Below, piece after piece: positions 8,304-19,975 of a stretch of DNA of 64,000 nucleotides. A program made the translations under genes and the position numbers. Where the stretch lies: the NCBI RefSeq assembly GCF_004011505.1, contig NZ_SAUN01000001.1, forward strand, positions 3,782,001 to 3,846,000, read 5' to 3'. Position 1 is the stretch's first letter. Every line of letters begins with the position of its first letter. This DNA comes from Nonomuraea polychroma (GTDB lineage: Bacteria; Actinomycetota; Actinomycetes; Streptosporangiales; Streptosporangiaceae). Under the pieces are notes generated by a model. That model did no database searches. It saw only the letters and a list, made by a program, of their open reading frames with translations, and was not told where the DNA came from.

Positions 8304-8707
8304 GAGCCGGCGTCCTGTCGTGCCGTCAGGCGGGTGTAGTGCTGCTGGCACGCCTGCGGGGAGTTGAACCCCATCACGTGCGCCATCTGCGCCCAGGTCA
8401 GACCTGCGCTCCGGGCCATGAACAGCAGAGCGGATTCGAGTCCTTCGACCTCGGCTCGTGCGGCGGGCAGGAGGGCGAGCGCGCTCAGGATGTCCTCCGG
8501 GTCCAGGTCGGCGTTGCGCCAGACGGCGAACTGCACAAGGTCGACCGCCGACGGCGGGACGGGTGGGGGTCGCCACGGACGGGCGTCGAGCGCATCCGCG
8601 CCCAGGCCCAGAAGATGCTCACGCGCGTCCCGCTCACGCTGGGCCTGGACGTGGTCGGCGTGCGCGCTGTGAGCGGTGATGTCCTGCTTGCGTGCCATGC
8701 GACTCAT
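8300..8707 (-). CDS. Small HTH DNA-binding protein
   Basis: About 135 residues. A basic N-terminus is followed by a helical region (DLVQFAVWRNADLDPEDILSALALL) and a C-terminal helix-turn-helix, AGLTWAQMAHVMGFNSPQAC, ending HYTRL. This resembles HSP18-type regulators of actinomycetes. Starts at 8716, 8707 or 8698 are possible; 8707 (MSRMARKQ) is taken here. The start region lies next to the double palindrome at 8717-8745, so the protein or its coupled partner probably autoregulates and controls the divergent gene. A shorter relative of the HTH occurs at 23969-24124. Confidence 0.75.
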   Translation of the reverse strand: MSRMARKQDITAHSAHADHVQAQRERDAREHLLGLGADALDARPWRPPPVPPSAVDLVQFAVWRNADLDPEDILSALALLPAARAEVEGLESALLFMARSAGLTWAQMAHVMGFNSPQACQQHYTRLTARQDAGS

Positions 8708-8716
8708 GATGCACAA

Positions 8717-8745
8717 TCAACAAAATGTTGTCAACAATCTGTTGA
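8717..8745. promoter_or_regulatory. Double palindromic operator CAACA-N3-TGTTG
   Basis: Two 13-bp palindromes, CAACAAAATGTTG (8718-8730) and CAACAATCTGTTG (8732-8744), sit one base apart between divergent genes. The AT-rich block stands out in this GC-rich DNA. The arrangement fits two repressor dimers bound side by side over both promoters. Confidence 0.75.
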
Positions 8746-8757
8746 AAGGCAGGGCGG

Positions 8758-10002
8758 ATGATCGTACCCCTCATGGAGGCTGTCGCCGACACCTGCGGAG
8801 GCAAGGCCGCCGCGCTCGGCGCGTTGCTGCGCGCGGGCCTGCCGGTTCCTGATGGCTTCGTCGTCCCGTTCGCCGCTTACCTCGCCGCCGTACGCGAGCT
8901 GGACCTCGGGCGGCTCGCCGGGGAGCCGGACGATCTCGACGCGGCGCGGCAGGCGATCGAGGCCCGCCCGGTCCACGCCACCGTGGTCGACGCGCTGGGA
9001 CGCGCACTCGGCGAGCTCGGCGATCCGCCCGTGGCGGTGAGATCATCGGCGGCGAACGAGGACACCGGTCAGGCATCGGCGGCCGGTCAGCACGAGAGCT
9101 TTCTCGCCGTGCACGGGGTCAGCGAGGTCGCCGATGCCGTACGTGCCTGCTGGGCCTCGCTGTTCTCCCCACGTGCCGTTCACTACCGGGGTGCCGCCGT
9201 CGGCGACGACCGGCCGTCCGACGACCTTGTGATGGCCGTCATCGTCCAACGCCATCTGGACGCCGAGGTGTCCGGGGTCATGTTCACGCCCGCGGACCCG
9301 AAAGACGCGACCGAGATCGAGGCGTCCTGGGGCCTCGGACCCAGCGTCGTCGGGGGCACGGTCACTCCTGACGCCTACCGCGTCGCCGCGGACGGGGCGG
9401 TCACCCGCGCTGTCGCGGACAAACGGACCCGCCTTGACCGGCGCGGCAAGCGGCTCGTCATGAGCGACGTGCCCACCCGTGCCCGGGACCGACCGGCGAT
9501 CGACGACGCGACCGCCACGCAGCTCGCCGAGCTGGGCAAGGAGATCGCCGCCGTATTCGGCGGACCGCAGGACATCGAGTGGGCGATCGTTGACGGCCGC
9601 ACCTGGGTCCTGCAGGCACGGCCGGTGACCGCCGCACCCCCGCCGCCGCCATCGCCTTCCGGCGCCTCGCACACCCCGGCCACACTCACCGGGACACCGG
9701 GCAGCCGCGGGACCGTGACCGGCACCGCGAGGATCGTCCGGGGCCCGGGCGACTTCGCGCGCGTGCACCCGGGCGACATCCTCGTCTGCCCCTTCACCGA
9801 CCCCGCTTGGACACCGCTGCTGCGCATCGCCGCCGGCGTCGTCACCGAAACCGGAGGCGTGCTCTCCCACGCCGCGATCGTCGCCCGCGAGCACGCCATC
9901 CCCGCCGTCCTCGGCATCCCGAACGCGACAACCAGGCTCCACGACGACACCCTCATCACCATCGACGGCACCACCGGCACCGTCACGGCGACGAACGCGT
10001 GA
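8758..10002 (+). CDS. Minimal PEP-synthase/rifampin-phosphotransferase-like protein (ATP-grasp plus His domain)
   Basis: A 414-residue protein. Residues 1-300 form the pyruvate,phosphate-dikinase ATP-binding domain (GGKAAALGALLRAGLPVPDGF, AVRSSAANEDTGQASAAGQ, SGVMFT, IEASWGLG, DIEWAIVDG). Residues about 320-410 form the swivelling phospho-His domain (DPAWTPLLRIAAGVVTETGG then LSHAAIVARE, whose His would be phosphorylated). The substrate domain between them is absent: rifampin phosphotransferases are about twice as long, with about 430 residues inserted here. The missing acceptor site may be on another protein. Start ATG 8758 follows AGGGCGG. Divergent from the two-regulator operon across the palindromic operator. 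Confidence 0.85.
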   Translation: MIVPLMEAVADTCGGKAAALGALLRAGLPVPDGFVVPFAAYLAAVRELDLGRLAGEPDDLDAARQAIEARPVHATVVDALGRALGELGDPPVAVRSSAANEDTGQASAAGQHESFLAVHGVSEVADAVRACWASLFSPRAVHYRGAAVGDDRPSDDLVMAVIVQRHLDAEVSGVMFTPADPKDATEIEASWGLGPSVVGGTVTPDAYRVAADGAVTRAVADKRTRLDRRGKRLVMSDVPTRARDRPAIDDATATQLAELGKEIAAVFGGPQDIEWAIVDGRTWVLQARPVTAAPPPPPSPSGASHTPATLTGTPGSRGTVTGTARIVRGPGDFARVHPGDILVCPFTDPAWTPLLRIAAGVVTETGGVLSHAAIVAREHAIPAVLGIPNATTRLHDDTLITIDGTTGTVTATNA

Positions 10003-10264
10003 CCGATCACTTCCGTCCCTGGCCGGGAGTCACTCCCAGAAGCCGCACGCCGCCGACCTAGCAAGAATGTCGGCAAGTCGCAACGGCACCCGCCCCGCCC
10101 CGTTCGCCGACGACGATCGCGCCACCCGGCCGCGCACGGTCTGCTCGGACTCCGCCAGACCAACGGCCGGCCCCACCCAAGCATCCCGCCGCCGAACCCA
10201 CACCTGCGGATCGAAAGGAGAGGGGGAAGCGGTCCCGCACGGGCACCGCGCCCCCCAACTGCTG

Positions 10265-10879
10265 ATGGCAACCCGACACCTCTACCTGGCACGCCACGGC
10301 GTGGCCGACGCGTTCGGGGAGCTCACCGACATCGGGCGCCGGCAGGCGGGCCTGCTGGGCGAACGGCTCGCCGGCGTACCGGTCGACGCCGTGTGGCACT
10401 CTCCGCTGCCGCGCGCCGTGGCAAGCGCGCACGAACTCGCCCGGCATCTGCCGAACGTGCCCGTGACCGAGGCCGCCGAACTCGTCGACCACGTGCCCTA
10501 CGTCCCCAGCGCGGCCGAAACACCTCCGTCCTGGGCCGGCTTCTTCGACGGCTACGACGACACCGAGGCAGCCTCGGGCCAAAGGCTCGCCGAGGCTCTG
10601 GTCGCCCGGTTCGCGAAGGCCCCCGACACGACCACGGAAGGGACCCGTCCCGACACACACGAGGTCCTGGTGACGCACGCCTACCCGATCGCGTGGCTGA
10701 TGCGGCACGCGCTGGATGCGCCGCCGTCCCGGTGGCTCGGGCTGAACAGCGCCAACACCGCGCTGACGGTCATCGAGTACCGCACCGGCCTGCCGCCCGC
10801 GATCGTGATGTTCAACGACATGAGCCACCTTCCGGCCGACCTGCGCTGGACCGGGTTCCCCGAAAGCGTGAGGCCGTGA
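10265..10879 (+). CDS. Histidine phosphatase family protein
   Basis: A 204-residue member of the phosphoglycerate-mutase-like superfamily. The catalytic motif is LYLARHGVAD (normally R-H-G), with the second Arg in HSPLPRAVASA and the second catalytic His in EVLVTHAYPIAWLM. Such enzymes transfer a phosphate through a phospho-His intermediate; the substrate cannot be deduced. The frame is open upstream to 10067, but the RHG motif starts only a few residues after ATG 10265, as is usual in the family. It follows the PEP-synthase-like gene by about 260 bp in the same direction. Confidence 0.88.
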   Translation: MATRHLYLARHGVADAFGELTDIGRRQAGLLGERLAGVPVDAVWHSPLPRAVASAHELARHLPNVPVTEAAELVDHVPYVPSAAETPPSWAGFFDGYDDTEAASGQRLAEALVARFAKAPDTTTEGTRPDTHEVLVTHAYPIAWLMRHALDAPPSRWLGLNSANTALTVIEYRTGLPPAIVMFNDMSHLPADLRWTGFPESVRP

Positions 10880-10984
10880 GGTGGCTCCTTCCGGGCACCA
10901 GGGGCCAGCCCGCCACCGAGGCCGCCCGGCTCACGCTGCGCGCCTACAAACGCCGGCGCGCCGAAGACGGCGGCCGCGGCCAGC

Positions 10985-11873
10985 GCGAGGGCAGCAGCGC
11001 CAATCTTGGCCGCCGACGTCAGTCCCTGGCTACGGCCGGACGCCGCCACCAGCCCGGACCGATCCTTCTGCCACACCTACGGTCGCAGCGCGAAGACCAA
11101 GCATCAGCTGATCCCCGGCTGGCCTTTCTCCATCGTCGCCGCGCTGGAGGGGGCCCGTACCTCGCGGACCGCGCTGCTGGACGCCGTTCGTCTGATGCCC
11201 GGCGCGAACGTCGCCGCCGTCACCGCCAACCAGCTCCGCGCCCGACGGGGGTCGCCCGCCCAGGCATGGCGCCGAGTTCTTGTTCGGCGACCCTACTACC
11301 TGGGGCGATCCCGACACCGCAACGGTCGCCGACACGACCCGGTACGGCAGCGCGACCGCGATGGCATGGGATCGGCTGCACCCGATCCTGACCCACCGGG
11401 CCGCCTGGCACGACTTCCCCGGCGACCTGCCCTTCATCGAGGGCACGGCCATCCGGCTGCAGGTCGACCACCTGCCCTCCGGCGGCGACCCCAAGCCGCT
11501 GTGGCTGTCGTGGTCAGGCACCGACGCGACCGAGCACGACGTCGACCGGCTCTGGCAGGCGTTCCTGCGAAGATTCGACCTGGAGCACACCTCGGCTGGA
11601 CCAAGCCCCGGCCTGTGCGCCCCGCACGCCGCCGCCACCTGGACCCTGCTCATCCTCGCCGTCCACACCCGGCTCCGCCTCGCCCGCGGCCTGGTCCAGG
11701 ATCTACGCCGCCCCTGGGAAAAGCCGCTGCAGGCGGCCGAACTCACCCCGGCCCGAGTCCGGCGGGGTTTCGGAACCTGCGCACCAAGACGCCGCCGATT
11801 GCCCGTGTGCCCAAACCCTCCAGGCCCGGTCACGGACGACCTTCCAGGTACCGAACCGCGCCGCACCACCTGA
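10985..11873 (+). pseudogene. IS701-family transposase remnant
   Basis: Pieces in two frames match the IS701 DDE transposases of actinomycetes. First comes LAADVSPWLRPDAATSPDRS, CHTYGR and QLIPGWPFSIVAALE. After a deletion and frameshift near 11250-11280 come FGDPTTWGDPDTATVADTTR, AMAWDRLHP, WLSWSGTDATEHDVDRLWQ and RRFDLEHT. A second disruption removes the segment after LEHT. The N-terminus and inverted repeats are missing, so the element is dead. Confidence 0.85.
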
Positions 11874-11923
11874 CCAGCTAAACCCAGTCACAGCCGGCAT
11901 ATCCACCAAGCCCAACACGAAGA

Positions 11924-12472
11924 TCAGAGGTCGGCCTTCAAAGCAGGCTTCCACTCCTGGACGAGAAGCCCGAGCAGCACCTCGTCCAGGAACTCGCCCA
12001 TCACCCAGGCCGAGGAGCGCAGCACGCCCTCGCGGACGAAGCCGTTGCGCTCGGCGGAGCGCAACATCGCGGCGTTGTCCGCCAGCGTCTCGATCTGCAG
12101 TCGCTGCAGGCCGCGCACGACGAAACCGTAGTGGCACAGCACCGCGACCACGTCGGTGCCGTAGCCCTTGCCGCGGGCCGACGGCAGCAGCCCCAGCCCA
12201 ATGTGCGCGGACCGGTGATGGTTGTCGATCCCCCACAGCGTCGCGGTGCCGACCAGCGTGCCGCCATCCAGCTCCACGACCGAGAACGGCACGTGCCCTT
12301 GCTCCGTGTCGTCCACCACGAGCCGCGGATCCTTCGAGCCGGGTGTGATCGGCCGCCACGGCCGGCTTTCGGCCCGCGAGGAGTTGACCACGTCGTCGTA
12401 GAGCTCGGCCCGCAGGATCGGAATGTCGTCCTCGTACCGGGCCCTGAGCCCGACCTTGTTACCTCTTAGCAT
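11924..12472 (-). CDS. GNAT-family N-acetyltransferase
   Basis: A 182-residue GCN5-related acetyltransferase of the RimJ/RimL type. The acetyl-CoA binding motif A is IGLGLLPSARGKGYGTDVVA (Arg/Gln-x-x-Gly-x-Gly/Ala pattern RGKGYG). The motif-B segment ETLADNAAMLRSAERNGFVREGVLR is typical of protein- or antibiotic-modifying acetyltransferases. Start ATG 12472 lies close to a remnant on the opposite strand. The acceptor is unknown. Confidence 0.9.
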   Translation of the reverse strand: MLRGNKVGLRARYEDDIPILRAELYDDVVNSSRAESRPWRPITPGSKDPRLVVDDTEQGHVPFSVVELDGGTLVGTATLWGIDNHHRSAHIGLGLLPSARGKGYGTDVVAVLCHYGFVVRGLQRLQIETLADNAAMLRSAERNGFVREGVLRSSAWVMGEFLDEVLLGLLVQEWKPALKADL

Positions 12473-12492
12473 GCAAGCTTCCTATCCGACCG

Positions 12493-12693
12493 GGCGTCCG
12501 GCGGCAAACCAAGCCCATCCTGACCGGCGCTCTGGTCGGCACCCCGCATCCGGCCTTGATCGGTGCCGCCAGGACGACTAGCCTGATCGCCGTTCTGCCG
12601 GAAGGCGGGGCCGAGGCGATCGCGTCACGCGGGAAGAGCCCCGACCACGACGAGCTGCTCGACCACCCCGCCATGGAGTTTGGGACCGACTGA
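12493..12693 (+). pseudogene. C-terminal fragment of an unidentified protein
   Basis: A 66-residue open segment ends in DHDELLDHPAMEFGTD then stop, 2 nt before the next start codon. It has no start of its own and abuts the GNAT start region, so it looks like the tail of a truncated gene that once preceded the TfoX-like gene. Family not recognised. Confidence 0.35.
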
Positions 12694-12695
12694 CG

Positions 12696-13013
12696 ATGAG
12701 CGCGGAAGAGGATTTCAAGCAGGTCGGCGCCGAGCTGGCCGACCTGGGTGTACGGATCTCCACGATGATGGGGAGTCCCGCGCTCAAAGATCAGGCGGGG
12801 AAGGTGTTCGCGAGCCTGCAGCGCGACGGCGCGATGGTGTTCCGGCTGGTCAGGGACACCCCCGAACACACAGCCGCGCTCCAGCTGGCCGGGGCGTCCC
12901 TGTTCGACCCCTCGGGGCAGGGCAGGGCGATAAAGGACTGGGTGGTCGTGCCCCACTCCTCGGCCGAGAAATGGACGGATCTGGCCGAGGCCGCCCTCAG
13001 CCGCCCACGCTGA
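12696..13013 (+). CDS. TfoX N-terminal-domain/YjbR-like small protein
   Basis: A 105-residue protein. The pattern GKVFASLQRDGAMVFRLV, a central FDPSGQGRAIKDWVVVP and a final W-x-x-L-A-E-A-A-L helix match the single-domain TfoX-N/YjbR-like proteins of actinomycetes. In these the F-D-P-x-G-x-G-R-x-x-K-x-W-V-V-V-P stretch is the signature. They are cytoplasmic and of unknown biochemical role. The start overlaps the end of the preceding fragment's region by a 2-nt gap. Confidence 0.7.
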   Translation: MSAEEDFKQVGAELADLGVRISTMMGSPALKDQAGKVFASLQRDGAMVFRLVRDTPEHTAALQLAGASLFDPSGQGRAIKDWVVVPHSSAEKWTDLAEAALSRPR

Positions 13014-13522
13014 TCAGTAGGCCACGTCGACGGTGTGGCGGTGGGTGCCCGAGTCAGGCAGGACGCGGAGCACGGCGTCGGCGAGGTTAGGGCGAGCAGC
13101 TCGTTACCGCGGCAGGAACGGACGAGGTCGCGGCTGTGGTCTGGCCGGAGCGGAGGCGGTGTGAGCCGGATGATCGTCACCGGCGCACAGACGGGATCAG
13201 GGATTCCGTCCGCATACGACCAGGTATCCGTCGATGGTGATGATCCGATCGGAGACGAGGTCGTCGGGCAGGGCGTGGCCGAGGTCGCGGGTGCGAACCT
13301 CCCGATCCAGCGGTCGTGCTGGTACTCGTGGTTGATGATCGCCATGAGCAGCGACTGCGCGTCGATCCTGAGCTGGGCGGAGGCACCGACGTCTCCGGCT
13401 CCGAGCAGGCCGACCCTGGCGCCAGAGCACCACGGCAGATGCTGCTTCCAGCCTTCCGATGGTCAGTCGCTACTGGCCGTTCCGATCCTTCTCACGGGCG
13501 CCTTTCGGTTGCTCAGGCGAAA
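13014..13522 (-). other. Region with remnant of an unidentified gene
   Basis: About 500 bp between the TfoX-like gene and the end of the flavoprotein gene. On the minus strand, 13440-13197 reads GLLGAGDVGASAQLRIDAQS, IINHEYQHDRWIGRF and, after a frame change, RDLGHALPDDLVSDRIITID then GYLVVCG. The codon bias looks genuine, but I do not recognise the family. It is probably a frameshifted fragment. Confidence 0.35.
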
Positions 13523-15220
<1,698 letters not shown>

Positions 15221-15267
15221 CTACAAGCCCGAGCATCACCCCGTCCAATCCTTTCCCGGCCACGTGA

Positions 15268-15490
15268 TCAGGACTCCGAACGGGCCCGTGCGGTTGCAGG
15301 GCGCATCCGGGGTGGCGGAATTGATCCGTACCCGCGACCGGCTGGAAGAGGCGGGCGGAACCTGCACCTGGTCGCCGTGCAACCGCGCGTCCTGCGCCTG
15401 TTGCACATCACCCTGGTCGCTTCGACGCTCAACGTGCACGCTGATGTGGCCCACGCCAGCGCCGCTGCGCAGCAATACGCCGCATCCCGC
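15268..15490 (+). pseudogene. STAS-domain (anti-sigma-factor antagonist) remnant
   Basis: One frame reads VAELIRTRDRLEEAGG and the next frame continues NLHLVAVQPRVLRLLHITLV and HADVAHA, the pattern of the second half of STAS domains. A frameshift at about 15358 separates them and no N-terminal half or phosphorylatable Ser segment is found. It is therefore a non-functional fragment next to the IS256 insertion. Confidence 0.5.
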
Positions 15491-15623
15491 ACCGCTCGAC
15501 GGCCCTCGCCGATCGGCCTGGTCCTGCCGCCCGACCATTGGGTCACCGGCGACACAGCCCCCGCCCTCCACGCCTGGGCCTGCCCCGCGGTCTCGACCAT
15601 GACCGCGTCCTCCGCGGGATCCA

Positions 15624-15681
15624 ACGTCTGGCGCCTAACTGTTGTTATACGGCCGAATAACAACAACAAGGCGCCAGACGT
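15624..15681. repeat. Near-perfect 58-bp palindrome
   Basis: Arms ACGTCTGGCGCCT (15624-15636) and AGGCGCCAGACGT (15669-15681) enclose a second inverted repeat, TGTTGTTAT/ATAACAACA, around CGGCCG. Only a few central and junction bases break symmetry. There is no following T-tract. It lies 100 bp left of the IS256 insertion. Confidence 0.85.
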
Positions 15682-15773
15682 CGCTGCCCAGGTCTCTCGC
15701 CACAAGATCAGTCGCGCGCTCATCGGCAGGACGGGCCGATCAATGCCGATGTCGGTGACGCTCTGTAGCGCTC

Positions 15774-15781
15774 GGTTTCGT
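15774..15781. repeat. Left 8-bp target-site duplication of outer IS256 element
   Basis: GGTTTCGT directly precedes the left end GGGGGTATCAC and recurs exactly at 18776-18783 after the right end. Eight base pairs is the usual IS256-family duplication. Confidence 0.85.
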
Positions 15782-15866
15782 GGGGGTATCACTCTAAGTG
15801 TGGAAGTGATCACTAAGGGTAGATGAATCAAGGTAGATCATCTAACGCTTCGGGGGAGCGTCAATC

Positions 15867-17318
15867 ATGTCGAACACACGAGGAACATCGGCTCTGACCA
15901 CTGCTTTCGCGCAGGAACATGAACGGGCGGGAGGCTTGGCACGGGCTGCTCATCATGGCGGGGAAAAATCCCCCCTTCACCAAGGGAAGGTGCCGCTGCG
16001 GGAATTGCTCGGCGATGAGGTGCTGGACCTGCTGCTGGAGCGCTCGAGAGACGGGGCGGGCGGGCTGCGGCTGACCGGCCAGGGCTCGATGCTCGGCGAG
16101 CTGGTCAAGGCGGTGCTGGAGCGGGCGCTGGAGGCCGAACTGTCGGCGCATCTGGGCTATGGCAAGCACGATCCGGCCGGCCATGGCTCGGGCAACTCCC
16201 GCAACGGCAAAATCGGCAAGACCGTGCAGACCGGGGTGGGGCCGGTCCGGCTGGCCGTGCCACGGGACCGGGAGGGCAGCTTCGAGCCGGTGCTGGTGCC
16301 CAAGCGGGCCGGGCGCGTCTCCGGCGGCCTGGACGACATGATCATCAGTCTGTACGCGCACGGCATGAGCGTGCGCGACATCCAGCACCACCTGCGCCAG
16401 ATCTACGACACCGAACTGTCTCATGAGGCCATCTCCAACATCACCGACGCGGTGCTGAGCGAGGCCCGCGCCTGGCAGTCACGCCCGCTGGAGGCGGTCT
16501 ACCCGGTGGTGTTCCTGGACGCGATCGTGGTCAAGGTTCGCGACAACAACACCGTGCAAGCCAAGCCCGCGTATCTGGCGGTCGGCATCGACACCGACGG
16601 CGAAAAACACGTGCTGGGCATCTGGCTGGCCAAGACCCCGCTCGATGCCGCAACCGCCGGCGAAGGCGCCCGGTTTTGGGCCTCGGTCATGACCGACCTG
16701 AAGAACCACGGCGTGCGCGACATCCTCATCGCCTGCACCGACGGCCTGGCCGGCTTCGAAGACGCGGTGCACCAAGCCTTCCCGCACACCACCGTCCAGA
16801 CCTGCGTCGTCCATCTGATCCGCAACGCACTGCGCCCGGTCGCCCGCAAGGATGCCGCCGCGGTGGCCGCCGAACTGCGCACCATCTACACCGCGGCCAA
16901 CGCCGAAGCCGCCTTCGACGCGCTGGCCGCCTTCGCCGACGGCCAATGGGGCCGCAAATACCCCCAAGCCGTCCGCGTTTTCGAGAGCGCCTGGGACCGC
17001 TTCACTCCCTTCTTCGCCTTCACCGGCCCGGTGCGCAAGCTGCTCTACACCACCAACGGCATCGAAAGCCTGAACTACCAGCTGCGCAAGGTCACCAAAG
17101 CCCGCGGGCACTTCCCCGGCGACGACGCCGTGATCAAACTGCTCTGGCTGGCCATCATCAACATCGAGGACAAACGCGCCCGCGAACGCGCGCTCAGGAA
17201 GGAGAAGACCGGCAAACGCGCCGACCAGCCCGCCCGCCTCATCGAAGGCCAGCGCACCATGGGATGGCGTGAAGCCCTCAACGAACTCGACCTCGCCTAT
17301 CCAGGACGGATCAGGTAA
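15867..17318 (+). CDS. IS256-family transposase (outer element)
   Basis: A 483-residue mutator-type DDE transposase. The catalytic residues lie in FLDAIVVKVRD (Asp), ACTDGLAGF (Asp) and TTNGIESLNYQLRK (Glu). The GYGKHDPAG/SRNGKIGKTVQTGVG segment is typical of the family's DNA-binding N-terminus. It cuts and pastes the element by a circular intermediate. The reading frame is complete even though the element's right terminus is interrupted by another IS256, so the protein could still act in trans on the copy at 46 kb. Confidence 0.95.
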   Translation: MSNTRGTSALTTAFAQEHERAGGLARAAHHGGEKSPLHQGKVPLRELLGDEVLDLLLERSRDGAGGLRLTGQGSMLGELVKAVLERALEAELSAHLGYGKHDPAGHGSGNSRNGKIGKTVQTGVGPVRLAVPRDREGSFEPVLVPKRAGRVSGGLDDMIISLYAHGMSVRDIQHHLRQIYDTELSHEAISNITDAVLSEARAWQSRPLEAVYPVVFLDAIVVKVRDNNTVQAKPAYLAVGIDTDGEKHVLGIWLAKTPLDAATAGEGARFWASVMTDLKNHGVRDILIACTDGLAGFEDAVHQAFPHTTVQTCVVHLIRNALRPVARKDAAAVAAELRTIYTAANAEAAFDALAAFADGQWGRKYPQAVRVFESAWDRFTPFFAFTGPVRKLLYTTNGIESLNYQLRKVTKARGHFPGDDAVIKLLWLAIINIEDKRARERALRKEKTGKRADQPARLIEGQRTMGWREALNELDLAYPGRIR

Positions 17319-17354
17319 AGAGGGTTCTCCATCACCCAGAAACGATCTTTACAC

Positions 17355-17362
17355 ACTTCAGG
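17355..17362. repeat. Left target-site duplication of inner IS256 element
   Basis: ACTTCAGG occurs here and again at 18758-18765, directly flanking the inner element. The duplicated bases belong to the right terminal repeat of the outer element. Confidence 0.85.
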
Positions 17363-18757
<1,395 letters not shown>

Positions 18758-18783
18758 ACTTCAGGTGACAAGCTCGGTTTCGT
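18758..18783. repeat. Right target-site duplications of the nested IS256 pair
   Basis: ACTTCAGG (18758-18765) closes the inner element. The last 10 bp of the outer element (TGACAAGCTC) follow, and then GGTTTCGT (18776-18783) closes the outer one. Confidence 0.85.
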
Positions 18784-18870
18784 AAACACGAGCGGATGTT
18801 TGTGGTGTTGTGGTGGGTCGGCCCCGCGCGGTGGGTGGGCCGCGGGGGCCGGGCGGGTGGGTGGCCGGGG

Positions 18871-19935
18871 TCAGATGGTGATGGCGACTTTGCCGGCGGG
18901 TTGGCCGGTTTTGAGGTAGTCGATGGCGTCGGGGGTTTGGGCGAGGGGGTAGGTGCGGTCGAGGACCGGGGTGAGGGCGCCGGAGTCGATGAGGTCGGCC
19001 AGGGTATGCAGGTCGGCGGCGGGCTCGGTGGACATGAGGCCGGTCAGGCGCTGGCCGACGAAGGGCGACAGCAGCATCGCCCGGATTTGGCGGTCGGCGC
19101 CCTGGAGCACGCGTCCGCCTCCGGGCCCGCCGACGATGACGAGCGTGCCGCGGGGGGCGAGGGCGCGGCGTAGCTGGGTTAGGGGGCGGTTGCCGGCCGT
19201 GTCGAGGATGAGGTCGTACCGGTCGGTGCCGGTGGTGAAGTCCTCGCGGGTGTGGTCGATGACGTGGTCGGCGCCGAGGGAGCGGACCAGGTCGGTCTTC
19301 GCGGTGCGGCACACGCCGGTGACTTGGGCGTCGTAGGCCTTGGCGAGCTGGACGGCGAAGCTGCCCACGCCGCCGCCGGCGCCGGTGACGAGGACCCTCT
19401 GCCCGGCGGTGAGCTGGCCGGCGTCGCGCAGTCCTTGGAGGGCGGCGCAGGCGGAGATGGGCACGGTGGCGGCCTGGGCAAAGGTGAGGGTGGCCGGTTT
19501 GGGGGCGAGCTTGTCCTGGTGGGCGCGGGCGTACTCGGCGTATGCACCGTCGCAGGTGCCGTAGACCTCGTCGCCGGGACGGAACCGAGTGACGTTGGCG
19601 CCGACGGCTGCGACGCGGCCGGCAACGTCCATGCCCGGGACGGGGTTCTTGGGCCGGCGTAGCCCGAAACCGGCGGCGCGCACCATGTAGGGCAGGCCGG
19701 TGATGACGTGCCACACACCCTGGTCGACGCCGGCGGCCTCGACGCGGACGAGCACGTCGTCGGCGCCGATGGTCGGGACGGCCATGTCGCGCAGCTGGAG
19801 CTGTGCCGGTGCGCAGTAGGTGTCGCGGGTGATCGCGATCATCGTCGTCTTCGTCATGGTCGTCTCGATCCTGGTCGGGGTGCTCGTGCGGGTGGTCGTC
19901 CGGACGGTGACCGGAGTGATCGTCGGGTTGGTCAT
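18871..19935 (-). CDS. NAD(P)-dependent MDR oxidoreductase (quinone-oxidoreductase-like, zinc-free)
   Basis: A 354-residue protein with a GroES-like N-terminal domain and the cofactor motif VLVTGAGGGVGSFAVQLAKA. No zinc-binding Cys/His clusters are present, as expected for the quinone-reductase branch. Segments PGMDVAGRVAAVGANVTRF and HVIDHTREDF are typical. ATG 19935 (MTNPTI) has GAGAGGA upstream; the alternative ATG 19857 would remove a Thr-rich leader of 26 residues. The gene ends about 90 bp from the IS256 insertion and follows a broken XRE gene on the same strand. Confidence 0.88.
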   Translation of the reverse strand: MTNPTITPVTVRTTTRTSTPTRIETTMTKTTMIAITRDTYCAPAQLQLRDMAVPTIGADDVLVRVEAAGVDQGVWHVITGLPYMVRAAGFGLRRPKNPVPGMDVAGRVAAVGANVTRFRPGDEVYGTCDGAYAEYARAHQDKLAPKPATLTFAQAATVPISACAALQGLRDAGQLTAGQRVLVTGAGGGVGSFAVQLAKAYDAQVTGVCRTAKTDLVRSLGADHVIDHTREDFTTGTDRYDLILDTAGNRPLTQLRRALAPRGTLVIVGGPGGGRVLQGADRQIRAMLLSPFVGQRLTGLMSTEPAADLHTLADLIDSGALTPVLDRTYPLAQTPDAIDYLKTGQPAGKVAITI

Positions 19936-19975
19936 GGGGAGTGGTCCTCTCGGATGAGGTGGGGCCGGGCCCGGC

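Noticed and set aside
8758-10002. Rifampin phosphotransferase (rph) assignment
   Set aside because: The rifampicin-binding domain of about 430 residues is absent, so the name would be misleading.
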